DNA of 32,971 nucleotides from Candidatus Hydrogenedentota bacterium (GTDB lineage Bacteria; Hydrogenedentota; Hydrogenedentia; Hydrogenedentales; SLHB01): the NCBI GenBank assembly GCA_020847495.1, contig JADLCA010000446.1:1-32971 (forward strand). Direction: 5' to 3'. Made by a program: the position numbers and the translations under genes. The notes beneath the pieces were generated by a model. That model saw only the letters and a list, made by a program, of their open reading frames with translations, had not been told where the DNA came from and searched no databases. This document shows positions 8,862 through 18,113 of this stretch, in pieces. The stretch's first letter is position 1. Every line of letters begins with the position of its first letter.

Positions 8862-11600
8862 CTACGGGGTCGCTTCCTCTACCACGCGAAAGCCGAACGT
8901 AGTTCCGTACAGGAAGTTGGGGTCCTGCCAGTATCGTTGCGCGGAGCGGCTGCGCTGCGCGCCGAACTCCCAATCGCCGCCCCGGACGATGCGATAGGTC
9001 CCGGCAGGGGGGCCCTGCGGGTCCGTCTGTGCGCTGCCGTCATAGGGGCCATACCAGCCACCGCACCATTCCCAAACATTACCGCTCATGTCGAACAGGC
9101 CCCAGGGATTGGGCGTCCGGCTGCCGGCGTCATGAGTCCGCGCGCCGCTGTTGGGGGCGGCCCAGGCATACCGTTCCTGGAACTCATCGCCCCAGTAGTA
9201 CTTCGTTCTGGTGCCCGCACGGCAGGCATACTCCCACTCGGCTTCTGTTGGCAGGCGGTATGTCGCGCCTTCCATTTCAGACAGCTTGCGGCAGAAGGCC
9301 TCGGCATTCTCAAAGGTGACCTGGTCCACGGGCCGCAAGGCACCATTGAACCGGGAAGGATTGTCGCCCATGACGGCTTGGTATTCGGCCTGGGTCACCT
9401 CATAAACACCCAGATAGAAGGACTTGGTGATGGTGACTTCATGGACCGGTTTCTCATCGTCGTCGCCCTGCTCCGAGCCCATGGTGAATGTGCCAGCAGG
9501 GATGAGTCGCATCTTCATGCCGATGGAATTGGTGAAGGTGCGTTTTTCGTAGTCTCTAGTCTGCTGTTCCGCATTATCCCTGAGACGTGCGGGGAAGTCC
9601 GCGGCAAGCCCGGCATTCTCCGCAGTGTCGATCGGCACAAAACCGAGGGTCAACGCCGGGGAATCAGGTTGAAGACGGAAATCACGATGCTCCGCATTCA
9701 CAAAGAGCGGGTCAGCCACGAGACTGTGCTGGTCGAATCTCCCATCGAAGAGGCTTTTCCACTGGTCGAGTGAACCGAATGCCAGTTTGCTCTTCCCTGA
9801 CTTGGCCGGTCCCCCGCGCAGCGCGAGCTCTCCGCCTGGTTTCCAGAACAGGTTGAAGTCCGCGCTGGTCAGGCGGTCATCACACCAGTCGTTGAAGTCG
9901 TAGATGGCACCGGAAGCCCCCTCAAACACAATGACGTTGCGCGTGTATTCGTGGCGATCGCAGTGGCCGCCCATGGCGAAGGAACGGATGGCCGCGTTGC
10001 TGCCCGGCCCCACGATGAGCACGTTGTTCGCGATCACGTTGTGGACGCCCTTGACGAAGATGGGCTGCGCATCCCCGTGCGCGCCGATCACGTCGTATAC
10101 CAGGTTATTGGTGACCGTGAAGAAGTCGCTGGCATCGTCAATGTAGATCCCGCTTTGGAGTCCGAACACCTCGTTGCCGGTGTCGTGGATCAGATTGTGG
10201 TCAAGGAGGTTGTTGTGCCCCGAGATGAATGCGTAGAACGCGCCCGTGTCCTGGGTGTCGAGGTTGACGTGATGGATGTGGTTGTAGACGATCTGGTTGC
10301 CGCAGGAGGGGTCGCCTTCCTGGCCATTACCACACATGTTGATACCCCAGCGCGGCGCATCGTGAATCAGATTGTGCGCGATCCGGTTGCGTCCGCTCAG
10401 GGTGATGGATACTCCCGATCCCACCGAGGCGAGTTCCCCCGTGTGATGAATGTGATTGTTCTCGACGGTCACCGGGGGGCGGTCCTCCGGTGCCGACTCG
10501 CCACTGCCCAATCCCGTGAGTTCCACACCGCAACCCCCGGTATGGCGGACAAGATTGTCCCGAATCATCAAATCCTCGACATGACCTGAGACCAAAATCC
10601 CGTTGCCACCGCTGTTCTCGATCAGGCACCCACGTATTGAGCAACTGGCCGCGTTCTGAACGACGACAGCGTGGTGTTCCGCGACGCTCAAGTTGAGATC
10701 CCGGAAATGCACATTGCGGACGGGATTGTCGGGCGACGCGCCTTGGATGGTGATGAGCGAGTTCAGACGCGACGCGATAATCGTCTGCTCATCGATGGGG
10801 AGTTTGCGCGGCCAGAAATAGACCTTTCGCGCAGCCAGGTCAATCCGGCAGTCCCCCGGCCGATCCAGCAGGGCCAACACATTCCTGACGAAATAGCGGT
10901 TCCCGGGCGTGACGGAAACCTTGCCCCCAAGCACTATCGTGCGTGTGGTGGCATCTACGGAGGCGATGGGCACCATGGCGTTTGACCAATCGTAAGTCGG
11001 GAATATGCACACGCTTGCCGCGGTCACATCCCAGTCTTCGGGCGACAGGGTGCCCGCTTCATAAGTGAAATCCGCGTGGTCTTCAGCTTTGCCGGGAAGC
11101 TCCACGTAGTGATATCCAACGTCGGGGGAACGGGCCAAGTCCATCCGGGCGCCATTCTCGAATAGCTGCTGGGGATTCAGCCCTTCCGGCAGGGATGCGA
11201 TGTGGATATCTTCGCGGTATTGCTGCCAGTCCGTGAGCAGCGTTCCACCGATAAGCAAGACCTCCGCACCGGGAATCGCCCGATAAGTGATGGCGTGTTG
11301 CGTGGTTCCTGAATCTTCGCTTCCCAGCGAGAACGTCTCGGGCAGATAGTACCTGCCCTCTTCGAGGTAGATCGTCACGTCACTGGTCAGGCCTTCCGCG
11401 ATAATTGCACGCACGGCGTCCCGTGCCCGTTCCAGGGTTGCGAATGGACCGTCCGTGCCGCCGGCATTTGGCTGAGGCAAGGTACCCGAGAAGTCGTCCG
11501 ATCCCTGAAGGGACACATGGAAATCCGCCCATGTTGTCTCCATCCCTACAAGGATCGCCGCTATCACCGTAATTGCCGGCCATACCACGTGCGTTTTCAT
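8862..11600 (-). CDS. Secreted right-handed parallel beta-helix protein with C-terminal formylglycine-generating-enzyme/SUMF1-type domain
   Basis: MKTHVVWPAITVIAAILVGMETTWA signal peptide. Repeated N-x-I/V-x-x-N-x-I/L-H coils (VENNHIHHTGELA, IAHNLIHDA, IVYNHIHHV, LDHNLIHDT, VTNNLVYDV). C-terminus TNSIGMKMRLIPAGTFTMGSEQGDDDEKPVHEVTITKSFYLGVYEVTQAEYQAVMGDNPS...LPTEAEWEYACRAGT...NPWGLFDMSGNVWEWC...RIVRGGDW...GFRVV. The upstream extension to 11885 is unlikely to be coding. Confidence 0.9.
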   Translation of the reverse strand: MKTHVVWPAITVIAAILVGMETTWADFHVSLQGSDDFSGTLPQPNAGGTDGPFATLERARDAVRAIIAEGLTSDVTIYLEEGRYYLPETFSLGSEDSGTTQHAITYRAIPGAEVLLIGGTLLTDWQQYREDIHIASLPEGLNPQQLFENGARMDLARSPDVGYHYVELPGKAEDHADFTYEAGTLSPEDWDVTAASVCIFPTYDWSNAMVPIASVDATTRTIVLGGKVSVTPGNRYFVRNVLALLDRPGDCRIDLAARKVYFWPRKLPIDEQTIIASRLNSLITIQGASPDNPVRNVHFRDLNLSVAEHHAVVVQNAASCSIRGCLIENSGGNGILVSGHVEDLMIRDNLVRHTGGCGVELTGLGSGESAPEDRPPVTVENNHIHHTGELASVGSGVSITLSGRNRIAHNLIHDAPRWGINMCGNGQEGDPSCGNQIVYNHIHHVNLDTQDTGAFYAFISGHNNLLDHNLIHDTGNEVFGLQSGIYIDDASDFFTVTNNLVYDVIGAHGDAQPIFVKGVHNVIANNVLIVGPGSNAAIRSFAMGGHCDRHEYTRNVIVFEGASGAIYDFNDWCDDRLTSADFNLFWKPGGELALRGGPAKSGKSKLAFGSLDQWKSLFDGRFDQHSLVADPLFVNAEHRDFRLQPDSPALTLGFVPIDTAENAGLAADFPARLRDNAEQQTRDYEKRTFTNSIGMKMRLIPAGTFTMGSEQGDDDEKPVHEVTITKSFYLGVYEVTQAEYQAVMGDNPSRFNGALRPVDQVTFENAEAFCRKLSEMEGATYRLPTEAEWEYACRAGTRTKYYWGDEFQERYAWAAPNSGARTHDAGSRTPNPWGLFDMSGNVWEWCGGWYGPYDGSAQTDPQGPPAGTYRIVRGGDWEFGAQRSRSAQRYWQDPNFLYGTTFGFRVVEEATP

Positions 11601-11904
11601 TGTGGTTCCCCCAATTGAGTTCCTGGCAGAGGCAGAACTCGCGTACGCAGAATGCCGTCCGCGACGCAACCAGCATAAGAGAAACGGTGGATGGAACGAA
11701 AGGCAATGGAGAGGTTGCGGCGACAATTCACGCAGACCACGTGCATATATGATGCTGGCGCCTTGCACGGCTTCGGAGTAGAATCTAACGCATGAGTGGC
11801 ATCGTCGAAACAAGCGATTCGCCTGGGGGGCAAAACGACATTCAAGGCACGCGGCTCGTCTCGATTTCGAGCGCGCGGTAGCCATCCTTTTCGGAGGGTT
11901 TCTC

Positions 11905-13491
11905 GTGACACACTCAACAGAAGAGTCTCAGAACGCAAGCGCAACTGGCAACTCCTCTCCTTCCCGAGGCGTTTCACGGCGCGACTTCATGCGCGCAGGA
12001 GGAGCCGCCTATGCCGGGATCTCGATCGTACCGCGGCATGTGCTGGGTGGCGCCGGCTATGTTGCGCCCAGCGAGAAGATCACGTTGGCCTGCATAGGCT
12101 TTGGCTCCCAGGCGATCCGCGAAATCGGCGGCATACTGGCCAGCCCGGAGGTGCAGATTGTCGCGGTATGCGATGTCGAGAAGGATGGCGTCAATTACCT
12201 TGAATGGGACAAGGGAGAAATCCGGAACACCATCCGCTTGCTCCTGAAAAACCCAACGTGGAGAGAGGGTCTTGACTATCCTCCTGGAGGCCGCGACGTC
12301 GGCAAGGAGCTTGTTGAAACCTACTACGCGCAACAGCACGGCCGGAAGCGTTTCAAGGGATGCGCCACGTATGTGGACTATCGCGAACTGCTCGAGAAAG
12401 AGAAGGATGTGACCGCGGTGAAGGTGATGACCGCGGACCACACCCACGCACCGATCGCGGTCGCGGCGATGAAGAGGGGCATGAACGTGGTAATGCACAA
12501 GCCGCTCGGCAATCGCCTCCTCGAAGCCAGGGCCGTCGTCGAGACAGCACGGGCGACAGGGCTTGCCACGCACTTCCTGCCTGCCAGCGATGGCTCGCGG
12601 GAACAGCCCGTGATGGACATGATCAAGAGCGGCGCCATCGGCACGCTGCGGGAGATTCATAACTGGTCGAGCCGCCCGATGTGGCCGCAGTTTGCGGCCA
12701 TACCCACCGACACTCCCCCGGTGCCTCCGGGTTTCAATTGGACGCTCTGGCTCGGCCCGTCTCTGGACCGTCCGTATCATCCCAACTATACGCACACCAA
12801 TTTTCGCGGGTGGTATGAGTTTGGCGGCGGGTCCATCGCGGACATGGGGCACTACAGTCTCTGGCCCATCTTCCAGCTCCTCGAACTGGATGCCCCGATC
12901 AGCGTGGAATCCACTCCCACCCATGTCTGCACGGTTGCGGATTCGGTTTGCCGGTCAATCAGGAATGATTACTCATTCCCTACGGCCTGTACCGTTCGCA
13001 TGCGGTTCGCCCCCAAGGGAGAGCGCGGCGCGTTGGACATCTTCTGGTATGACGGCGGTATCAGGCCCCCCGTACCGGACGAGCTCATGGCGGAGAATAA
13101 GGAACTGGAGGAGGAAGGGATACTGTTTGTGGGCGACCAGGGCAAGATCCTGGGAGGTTTCCGCTGCGAAAATGCCCGGATGATTCCCGAATCGAAAATG
13201 CGCTCTTATGAGGCAGCGAACAATCTGGCAGAAACGGAACCAAGCGATGACGGGTCCCAGCGCCGCAACAACCGCAATGCAGCGTGGATCACAGCTTTCA
13301 GAGGTGGTCCGGCAAGCTACGGAGACTTCGGCCTCGGGGGTCCGATTTCCGAAGCGATGAATTTGGCTGCCATATCGCTGCGGCTCGGCGGGCCCCGGCT
13401 GCTCTGGGATTCGGCACATGCAACGATCACAAACCTCCCCGACGCCAACAAGCTTCTGACCCGCGAGTACCGCTCCGGCTGGGAGATGTAA
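11905..13491 (+). CDS. Gfo/Idh/MocA-family oxidoreductase with TAT signal
   Basis: GTG start with GGAGGG upstream; SRRDFMRAGGAAYAGISIVPRHVLGG twin-arginine leader; ITLACIGFGSQAIREIGGILASPEVQIVAVCDVEKDG Rossmann start; AVKVMTADHTHAPIAVAAMKRGMNVVMHKPLGNRLLEAR motif. Confidence 0.93.
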   Translation: MTHSTEESQNASATGNSSPSRGVSRRDFMRAGGAAYAGISIVPRHVLGGAGYVAPSEKITLACIGFGSQAIREIGGILASPEVQIVAVCDVEKDGVNYLEWDKGEIRNTIRLLLKNPTWREGLDYPPGGRDVGKELVETYYAQQHGRKRFKGCATYVDYRELLEKEKDVTAVKVMTADHTHAPIAVAAMKRGMNVVMHKPLGNRLLEARAVVETARATGLATHFLPASDGSREQPVMDMIKSGAIGTLREIHNWSSRPMWPQFAAIPTDTPPVPPGFNWTLWLGPSLDRPYHPNYTHTNFRGWYEFGGGSIADMGHYSLWPIFQLLELDAPISVESTPTHVCTVADSVCRSIRNDYSFPTACTVRMRFAPKGERGALDIFWYDGGIRPPVPDELMAENKELEEEGILFVGDQGKILGGFRCENARMIPESKMRSYEAANNLAETEPSDDGSQRRNNRNAAWITAFRGGPASYGDFGLGGPISEAMNLAAISLRLGGPRLLWDSAHATITNLPDANKLLTREYRSGWEM

Positions 13492-13507
13492 CGTGAGGGT
13501 AACACCA

Positions 13508-13600
13508 ATGAGTGCGATGTCTATCAAAAGACCCGGGGTTGGTATTGGTGCGGCGGCGTTCCTCTTCGCCGCTTGGGCGGCCACGGAGGAAAGCAAATGA
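13508..13600 (+). CDS. Possible 30-aa hydrophobic small ORF translationally coupled to the amidohydrolase
   Basis: MSAMSIKRPGVGIGAAAFLFAAWAATEESK*; stop overlaps the downstream start as ATGA (ATG at 13597, TGA at 13598); GTGAGGGT precedes the start. Confidence 0.35.
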   Translation: MSAMSIKRPGVGIGAAAFLFAAWAATEESK

Positions 13601-14706
13601 AACCGAGCCGCCGGCAATTCATGGGTGCGGCCGCATTGGGTGCGGCCGCGAATCTGGCCAAGGCCGAAGTGGAACCCCAAACCGTGCCGATGGAAGATAC
13701 GGAACAGGTTGGCGACTGGACATTCACCGGCGTGGACGCTGCTATCGCCGAGGAGGTCCGCGCATTCCTGCCACCCAAGCTCTTTGATATCCATGCACAC
13801 CTGTACCGGAATCGAGATCTCGGCGACCCCTGTCCAGCACTGACGGCTTCTGGCCCCGCGATCGTTGACCAGAGTGTCTATCGAACGCATCTCGGCGCAT
13901 TGACCGGCGAGAATCCTCTGGCCGGCGGCCTGTACTTTCCCTACCCAACCAAGACTGGTGATGTCGATGCCGGCAACAACTACTTGGTTGAACAAGTTAC
14001 GCAAGGCGACCTTGTGAGGGGCTTGGTTATCGTGACGCCGAAGTCCTCCCCGGAGAAGATGAACGAGTACTTGAACCATCCGCGAATCCTGGGATTCAAG
14101 CCCTATCACACCTACGCAGGGGTTCCACGGACGTTCGACGCCGCACTCGATGACTATGTACCAGAGTGGATATGGCAGCTCGCCGACGAACACGGCGCAG
14201 TCATCATGCTGCATATCGTGCGCACCGGTGCCTTGTCCGACCCGGGGAATCAGGAGGCCATTCGGAGGCTATGCGGCAGGTATACCAACGTCAAGCTCGT
14301 CCTCGCACACGCGGGCCGGGGATTTCACGCGCCGAACACAATCAACGCCCTGCCCCGGCTCATGGACCTGGAGAACATCTACTTTGACTCCGCAGCGGTA
14401 TGCGAGCCTGACACGTTGATGGCGATAGTGAAGACGTTCGGGCCTGGCCGCCTGCTTTGGGGCAGCGACTTCCCGGTGTCTCAGCAACGCGCAAAGTGCG
14501 TGACGGTCGGCGACTCGTTTTCATGGATCTGTCCGCGGCGCATCGACGTCGATCCTTCAGCCCCCGCCTGTCATCCCACCCTCGCCGGACTTGAATCGCT
14601 GCGCGCGCTCAAGCTGGCGGCCTACCTCATGGACCTCAAACCACAGGATCTGGAGGACATCTTCTACAAGAACGCGATGCAGCTTTTGGGAATTCGCGAA
14701 TCCTGA
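13597..14706 (+). CDS. Amidohydrolase family protein (metal-dependent, TIM barrel) with TAT signal
   Basis: GGAGGAAA RBS; MKPSRRQFMGAAALGAAANLAKA; LFDIHAHLYRN, VIMLHIVRTG, VKLVLAHAGRGF, GPGRLLWGSDFPVSQQ are amidohydrolase_2 landmarks. Confidence 0.9.
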   Translation: MKPSRRQFMGAAALGAAANLAKAEVEPQTVPMEDTEQVGDWTFTGVDAAIAEEVRAFLPPKLFDIHAHLYRNRDLGDPCPALTASGPAIVDQSVYRTHLGALTGENPLAGGLYFPYPTKTGDVDAGNNYLVEQVTQGDLVRGLVIVTPKSSPEKMNEYLNHPRILGFKPYHTYAGVPRTFDAALDDYVPEWIWQLADEHGAVIMLHIVRTGALSDPGNQEAIRRLCGRYTNVKLVLAHAGRGFHAPNTINALPRLMDLENIYFDSAAVCEPDTLMAIVKTFGPGRLLWGSDFPVSQQRAKCVTVGDSFSWICPRRIDVDPSAPACHPTLAGLESLRALKLAAYLMDLKPQDLEDIFYKNAMQLLGIRES

Positions 14707-14761
14707 AGGCACCCCATTATTGCCTGGAGCCTCTATCCAAAGCCGTGTAAGTTCGTGTAGC

Positions 14762-14816
14762 GCAGGCGTCTCGCCTGCAATTCTGCCTAACTAGGCCCAA
14801 CTCGTGCCTAACTAGG
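14762..14816 (+). repeat. Intergenic palindrome plus 12-bp tandem-spaced direct repeat
   Basis: GCAGGCG-TCT-CGCCTGC (14762-14778, perfect 7-bp inverted repeat) followed by TGCCTAACTAGG at 14784-14795 and again at 14805-14816. Confidence 0.7.
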
Positions 14817-15067
14817 GACAGCCACCTATTAATGTCGAGTTTTCCCGCTTTTGCGTGACCGCGGCGGCGGCCGTGCGAAGGTCCAAGCATTCTGCCACGA
14901 AGTACGAGCTCTACGGTGCAATACGCTGGATCGCTCGTGCAGGCCGAATCCCTTCTGATGAAGCATGTCTTGACATCAGGATTGGTTTGACAGCGGCGAG
15001 TGCAACGCCTACTCTAGCAGCAGGTTCTACTCGACGTTGGTGTGCGAGTCCGTATGAGAGGATTGAA

Positions 15068-16360
15068 ATGTCCATACCCATTAAACATGCACTTGTGGTC
15101 ACGATCATCATTTTCCTGTTTCTGATCCCGCCGGCGATGGTTCTTGCGGACGATGTGGGTTCCGATAAGCCGCATCCCGCCACCAATCCGGCCTCGCAAA
15201 TGATGCTTGCCGGTCCTTGGGTTCCGGAGGATACGCAGCGTATCGACTTTGACAAACTGCCGCATGCGCCAAGTCTGCATGCGGTCATCAGCGATGTACA
15301 CGCGCCGGGTAGTGCGCCCTCGACGGTTGACAAGAAGAGCGGCGGCGTGAACCAGCACAACTACCTCACCCATTACGACGGCCGGTTCTGGGCCATGTGG
15401 AGCGATGGTCCGGGCGTGGAAGACCGCGTTGGGCAGCGGGTGAAGTTCGCCACCAGCGCCGATGGCTTGAACTGGAGCACTCCGGAGTTCCTTACGCCGA
15501 TTCCAGTGAACTCGGGACCGGATTCGCCCAACTACGGCACGCGCACGGATCATGGTTTCCGTTACATCTCGCGCGGCTTCTGGCAGCGCGATGGCGAACT
15601 GCTCGCGCTCGCATCCCTCGACGAGGCCGCAGGTTTCTTCGGCCCCAGCCTGGAACTTCGCGCCTTTCGCTTCAACAAGGGCACCGGCGCCTGGGACGAT
15701 GCCGGAATCATCTACAAGAACGCCATCAACAACTTCCCGCCGTTGAAGCTGCGCACCGGCGACTGGATGATGTCGCGCCGCACGTATGATTACAAGACGA
15801 CGGGTGTGCATTTCCTCGTCGGCGGTGTGAAGGCCCTGGATCAGTGGGAATCGTTCCCCGTGCTCGGCAGTGCGTCGGAGTTGAAGGCCGAAGAGCCGGA
15901 CTGGTGGATTCTTCCGGATGACAACCTCGCCGCCGTCTTCCGCGACAACCGACGCAGCGGCTTTCTCTACCGCTCCTTCTCCACCGACGACGGGCGCACC
16001 TGGAGCACGCCCGTCCGCACCAATTTCCCGGACGCCACCTCGAAGATCAGCGGTTTGCGCCTCAGCGACGGCCGCTATGTCCTCGTCTCCAACCCCAACC
16101 CGCAGAAACGGGACCCGCTTGCGCTCTCCATCAGCCCTGACGGCCTAGTCTTCACCAAGATGTTCTACCTCGTTGGCGGACGCCATGTGGATTACGCGCA
16201 TGTCCTTGAGCACGAGGGGTTCCTCTACATCGCTTTCTCCGGCGGAAAGCAGTCCGTGGAGGTACTGAAAGTAGGCCTGAGTGATGTCGATGCGATCTCC
16301 ATGCCGGCGACGCCACTGCTCGGGCCGCCGTTGCCGAAACCTGAAGCAAAGGCGCAGTAG
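15068..16360 (+). CDS. Secreted sialidase-like / BNR-repeat glycosidase-family protein
   Basis: MSIPIKHALVVTIIIFLFLIPPAMVLADD signal; Asp-box-like SADGLNWSTPEF and STDDGRTWSTPVRT; RBS GAGAGG. The ORF-track extension to 14855 overlaps the intergenic region and is unlikely. Confidence 0.8.
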   Translation: MSIPIKHALVVTIIIFLFLIPPAMVLADDVGSDKPHPATNPASQMMLAGPWVPEDTQRIDFDKLPHAPSLHAVISDVHAPGSAPSTVDKKSGGVNQHNYLTHYDGRFWAMWSDGPGVEDRVGQRVKFATSADGLNWSTPEFLTPIPVNSGPDSPNYGTRTDHGFRYISRGFWQRDGELLALASLDEAAGFFGPSLELRAFRFNKGTGAWDDAGIIYKNAINNFPPLKLRTGDWMMSRRTYDYKTTGVHFLVGGVKALDQWESFPVLGSASELKAEEPDWWILPDDNLAAVFRDNRRSGFLYRSFSTDDGRTWSTPVRTNFPDATSKISGLRLSDGRYVLVSNPNPQKRDPLALSISPDGLVFTKMFYLVGGRHVDYAHVLEHEGFLYIAFSGGKQSVEVLKVGLSDVDAISMPATPLLGPPLPKPEAKAQ

Positions 16361-16362
16361 TC

Positions 16363-17967
16363 ATGAGAAGTTTGGCATCGGCGGTACTAATCACGCTCGT
16401 CGCATTCAGCCTTTCGGCTCAGGAGGTCGCTATCTACGGCGGCACTCCGGGCGGCATCGCAGCAGCCATTGCTGCCGCACGGTTAGGGCACGAGGTCACG
16501 CTCGTCGAGTACCACAACCACGTGGGCGGCATGACCGCGAGCGGACTCGGCAAGAGCGACATCGAGAATCGCGCGATGATCGGCGGCGTTTTCAAAGAGT
16601 TCGTGGCGCGCGTGCGTGAGTATTACGTGATGACGTATGGGGCCGACCACGAGAACACGCAACTCAGCCACGAAGGCTACTACTCCGAACCGCACGTGGC
16701 CGAGTTGGTGTTTGAATCCATGCTGGCTGAACTCCCGACGATTACCTTGCTGAAAGGCTGGCGCTTGGATTCGGCACGCGTCGAATCGGACACGCTCACA
16801 ACCATTAACATCGTGAACCGCAAAAGCGGCGAGTCCCGCGACGTCGCGGCGAAGGTCTTCATCGATGCCACGTACGAGGGAGATCTCTACGCCGCCGCGG
16901 GTGCGGAGTTCCGGCTCGGGCGCGAATCGCGGGATGAATTTGGCGAGCCGCACGCGGGCGTTATCTATTTCGATTACCAGACGCACGAGTTTCTCCCCGG
17001 AACCACCGGCGAGGCGGATGACCGGCTGCCCGCCTACACCTACCGGCTCTGCTTAACCCGGGATCCGGAAAACGCGCAACGCATGACCGAGTCCCCGCCG
17101 GGCTACGATCGCGGCGTGTACCTCGGCTATTTCGACGACCTCAAGGCGGGCCGCCTCGCCGGACCGAAAGTCTTCAAGCCGGGACGCGGTTACAACCCCG
17201 CGCACTTCGGCACGCTGGTTCGCGCCTTGTCGGTAACTGATGTTCCAAATAACAAAACCGACGTGAACATCAATCCACGTCCACTCGGATTTCCTTTCCC
17301 CGAGGAGAACCGCGGCTACATCGAAGGCGACGACGCCACGCGGCAGCGTATCGCTGCACGGCATCGCGATCTCGCGCTCGGCCTGCTGTGGTTTCTGCAG
17401 AACGATCCCGAGGTACCGGAAGCGCATCGCGCACTCGCCAACGAACTGCATTTGCCGAAAGATGAGTTTACCGACAACGGCAACTTTCCCTGGCAGCTCT
17501 ACGTGCGCGAAGGCCGCCGTCTCGTGGGTGAATACACGCTGACCGAGCACGACATCACCGGCAAAGGACAAGAGCCGAAGCATCATCCCGACACCATCGC
17601 GGTGGGCGAATTCCCTATCGACAGCTTCCCCTGCCGCAAACGCCAGCCTGGCGACACGATCGTGCTCGAGGGCTATCTCGGCATGCTGGATTACATCACG
17701 CGGCCTTATGAGATTCCGTATCGCATCATGATTCCGAAGAAGGTCGACGGCCTCATCGTTCCGGTTGCCGCCAGCACCACGCACGTCGCCTATTCCAGCA
17801 TCCGCATGGAGCCAACATGGATGTGCCTGGGCCAGGCGGCCGGGGTCGCGGCGCATCTCGCAATAAGGGAAGGCGTGGCGCCGCGCAGGACGCCGCTCAG
17901 CGAGATGCAAGCCATCCTGCGCCAACAGAACGCCGTGCTGAGCATCCCAACGGAGACCCGGAATTGA
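16363..17967 (+). CDS. Secreted FAD-dependent oxidoreductase
   Basis: MRSLASAVLITLVAFSLSAQEVAIYGGTPGGIAAAIAAARLGHEVTLVEYHNHVGGMTASGLGKSDIENRAMIGGVFKEF: signal peptide followed by dinucleotide-binding fold; VFIDATYEGDLYAAAGAEFRLGRES; starts 3 nt after the preceding stop. Confidence 0.92.
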   Translation: MRSLASAVLITLVAFSLSAQEVAIYGGTPGGIAAAIAAARLGHEVTLVEYHNHVGGMTASGLGKSDIENRAMIGGVFKEFVARVREYYVMTYGADHENTQLSHEGYYSEPHVAELVFESMLAELPTITLLKGWRLDSARVESDTLTTINIVNRKSGESRDVAAKVFIDATYEGDLYAAAGAEFRLGRESRDEFGEPHAGVIYFDYQTHEFLPGTTGEADDRLPAYTYRLCLTRDPENAQRMTESPPGYDRGVYLGYFDDLKAGRLAGPKVFKPGRGYNPAHFGTLVRALSVTDVPNNKTDVNINPRPLGFPFPEENRGYIEGDDATRQRIAARHRDLALGLLWFLQNDPEVPEAHRALANELHLPKDEFTDNGNFPWQLYVREGRRLVGEYTLTEHDITGKGQEPKHHPDTIAVGEFPIDSFPCRKRQPGDTIVLEGYLGMLDYITRPYEIPYRIMIPKKVDGLIVPVAASTTHVAYSSIRMEPTWMCLGQAAGVAAHLAIREGVAPRRTPLSEMQAILRQQNAVLSIPTETRN

Positions 17968-18113
17968 TCGGCTCGACAGTACCGGATTCTCCTGGCGCAC
18001 AGCGGCCCGAAGAGACCGGAGAACGCACGTCTGTGCTCAGCCCTCTGTCTTTGGGTGGTTTGTCACAGTGAGGAGTCCGGACCAAAGGCCATCTCTCACG
18101 AAAGGGGAATGAA

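Noticed and set aside
8862-9540. Functional sulfatase-activating FGE
   Set aside because: The Cys pair expected in the C-terminal RCA region is absent and no sulfatase gene is in the window.
11601-11885. N-terminal extension of the beta-helix/FGE ORF
   Set aside because: A signal peptide begins at MKTHVVWPAITVIAAILVG (11600); upstream residues are compositionally unlike coding sequence and occupy the divergent promoter region.
12973-14214. 413-aa minus-strand ORF spanning the Gfo/Idh/MocA-amidohydrolase junction
   Set aside because: Antisense to two well-supported enzymes; no domain signature.
14591-14794. 67-aa ORF ending CSAGVSPAILPN
   Set aside because: Mostly out-of-frame overlap with the amidohydrolase; the CSAGVSPA tail is the translated intergenic repeat, not a protein.
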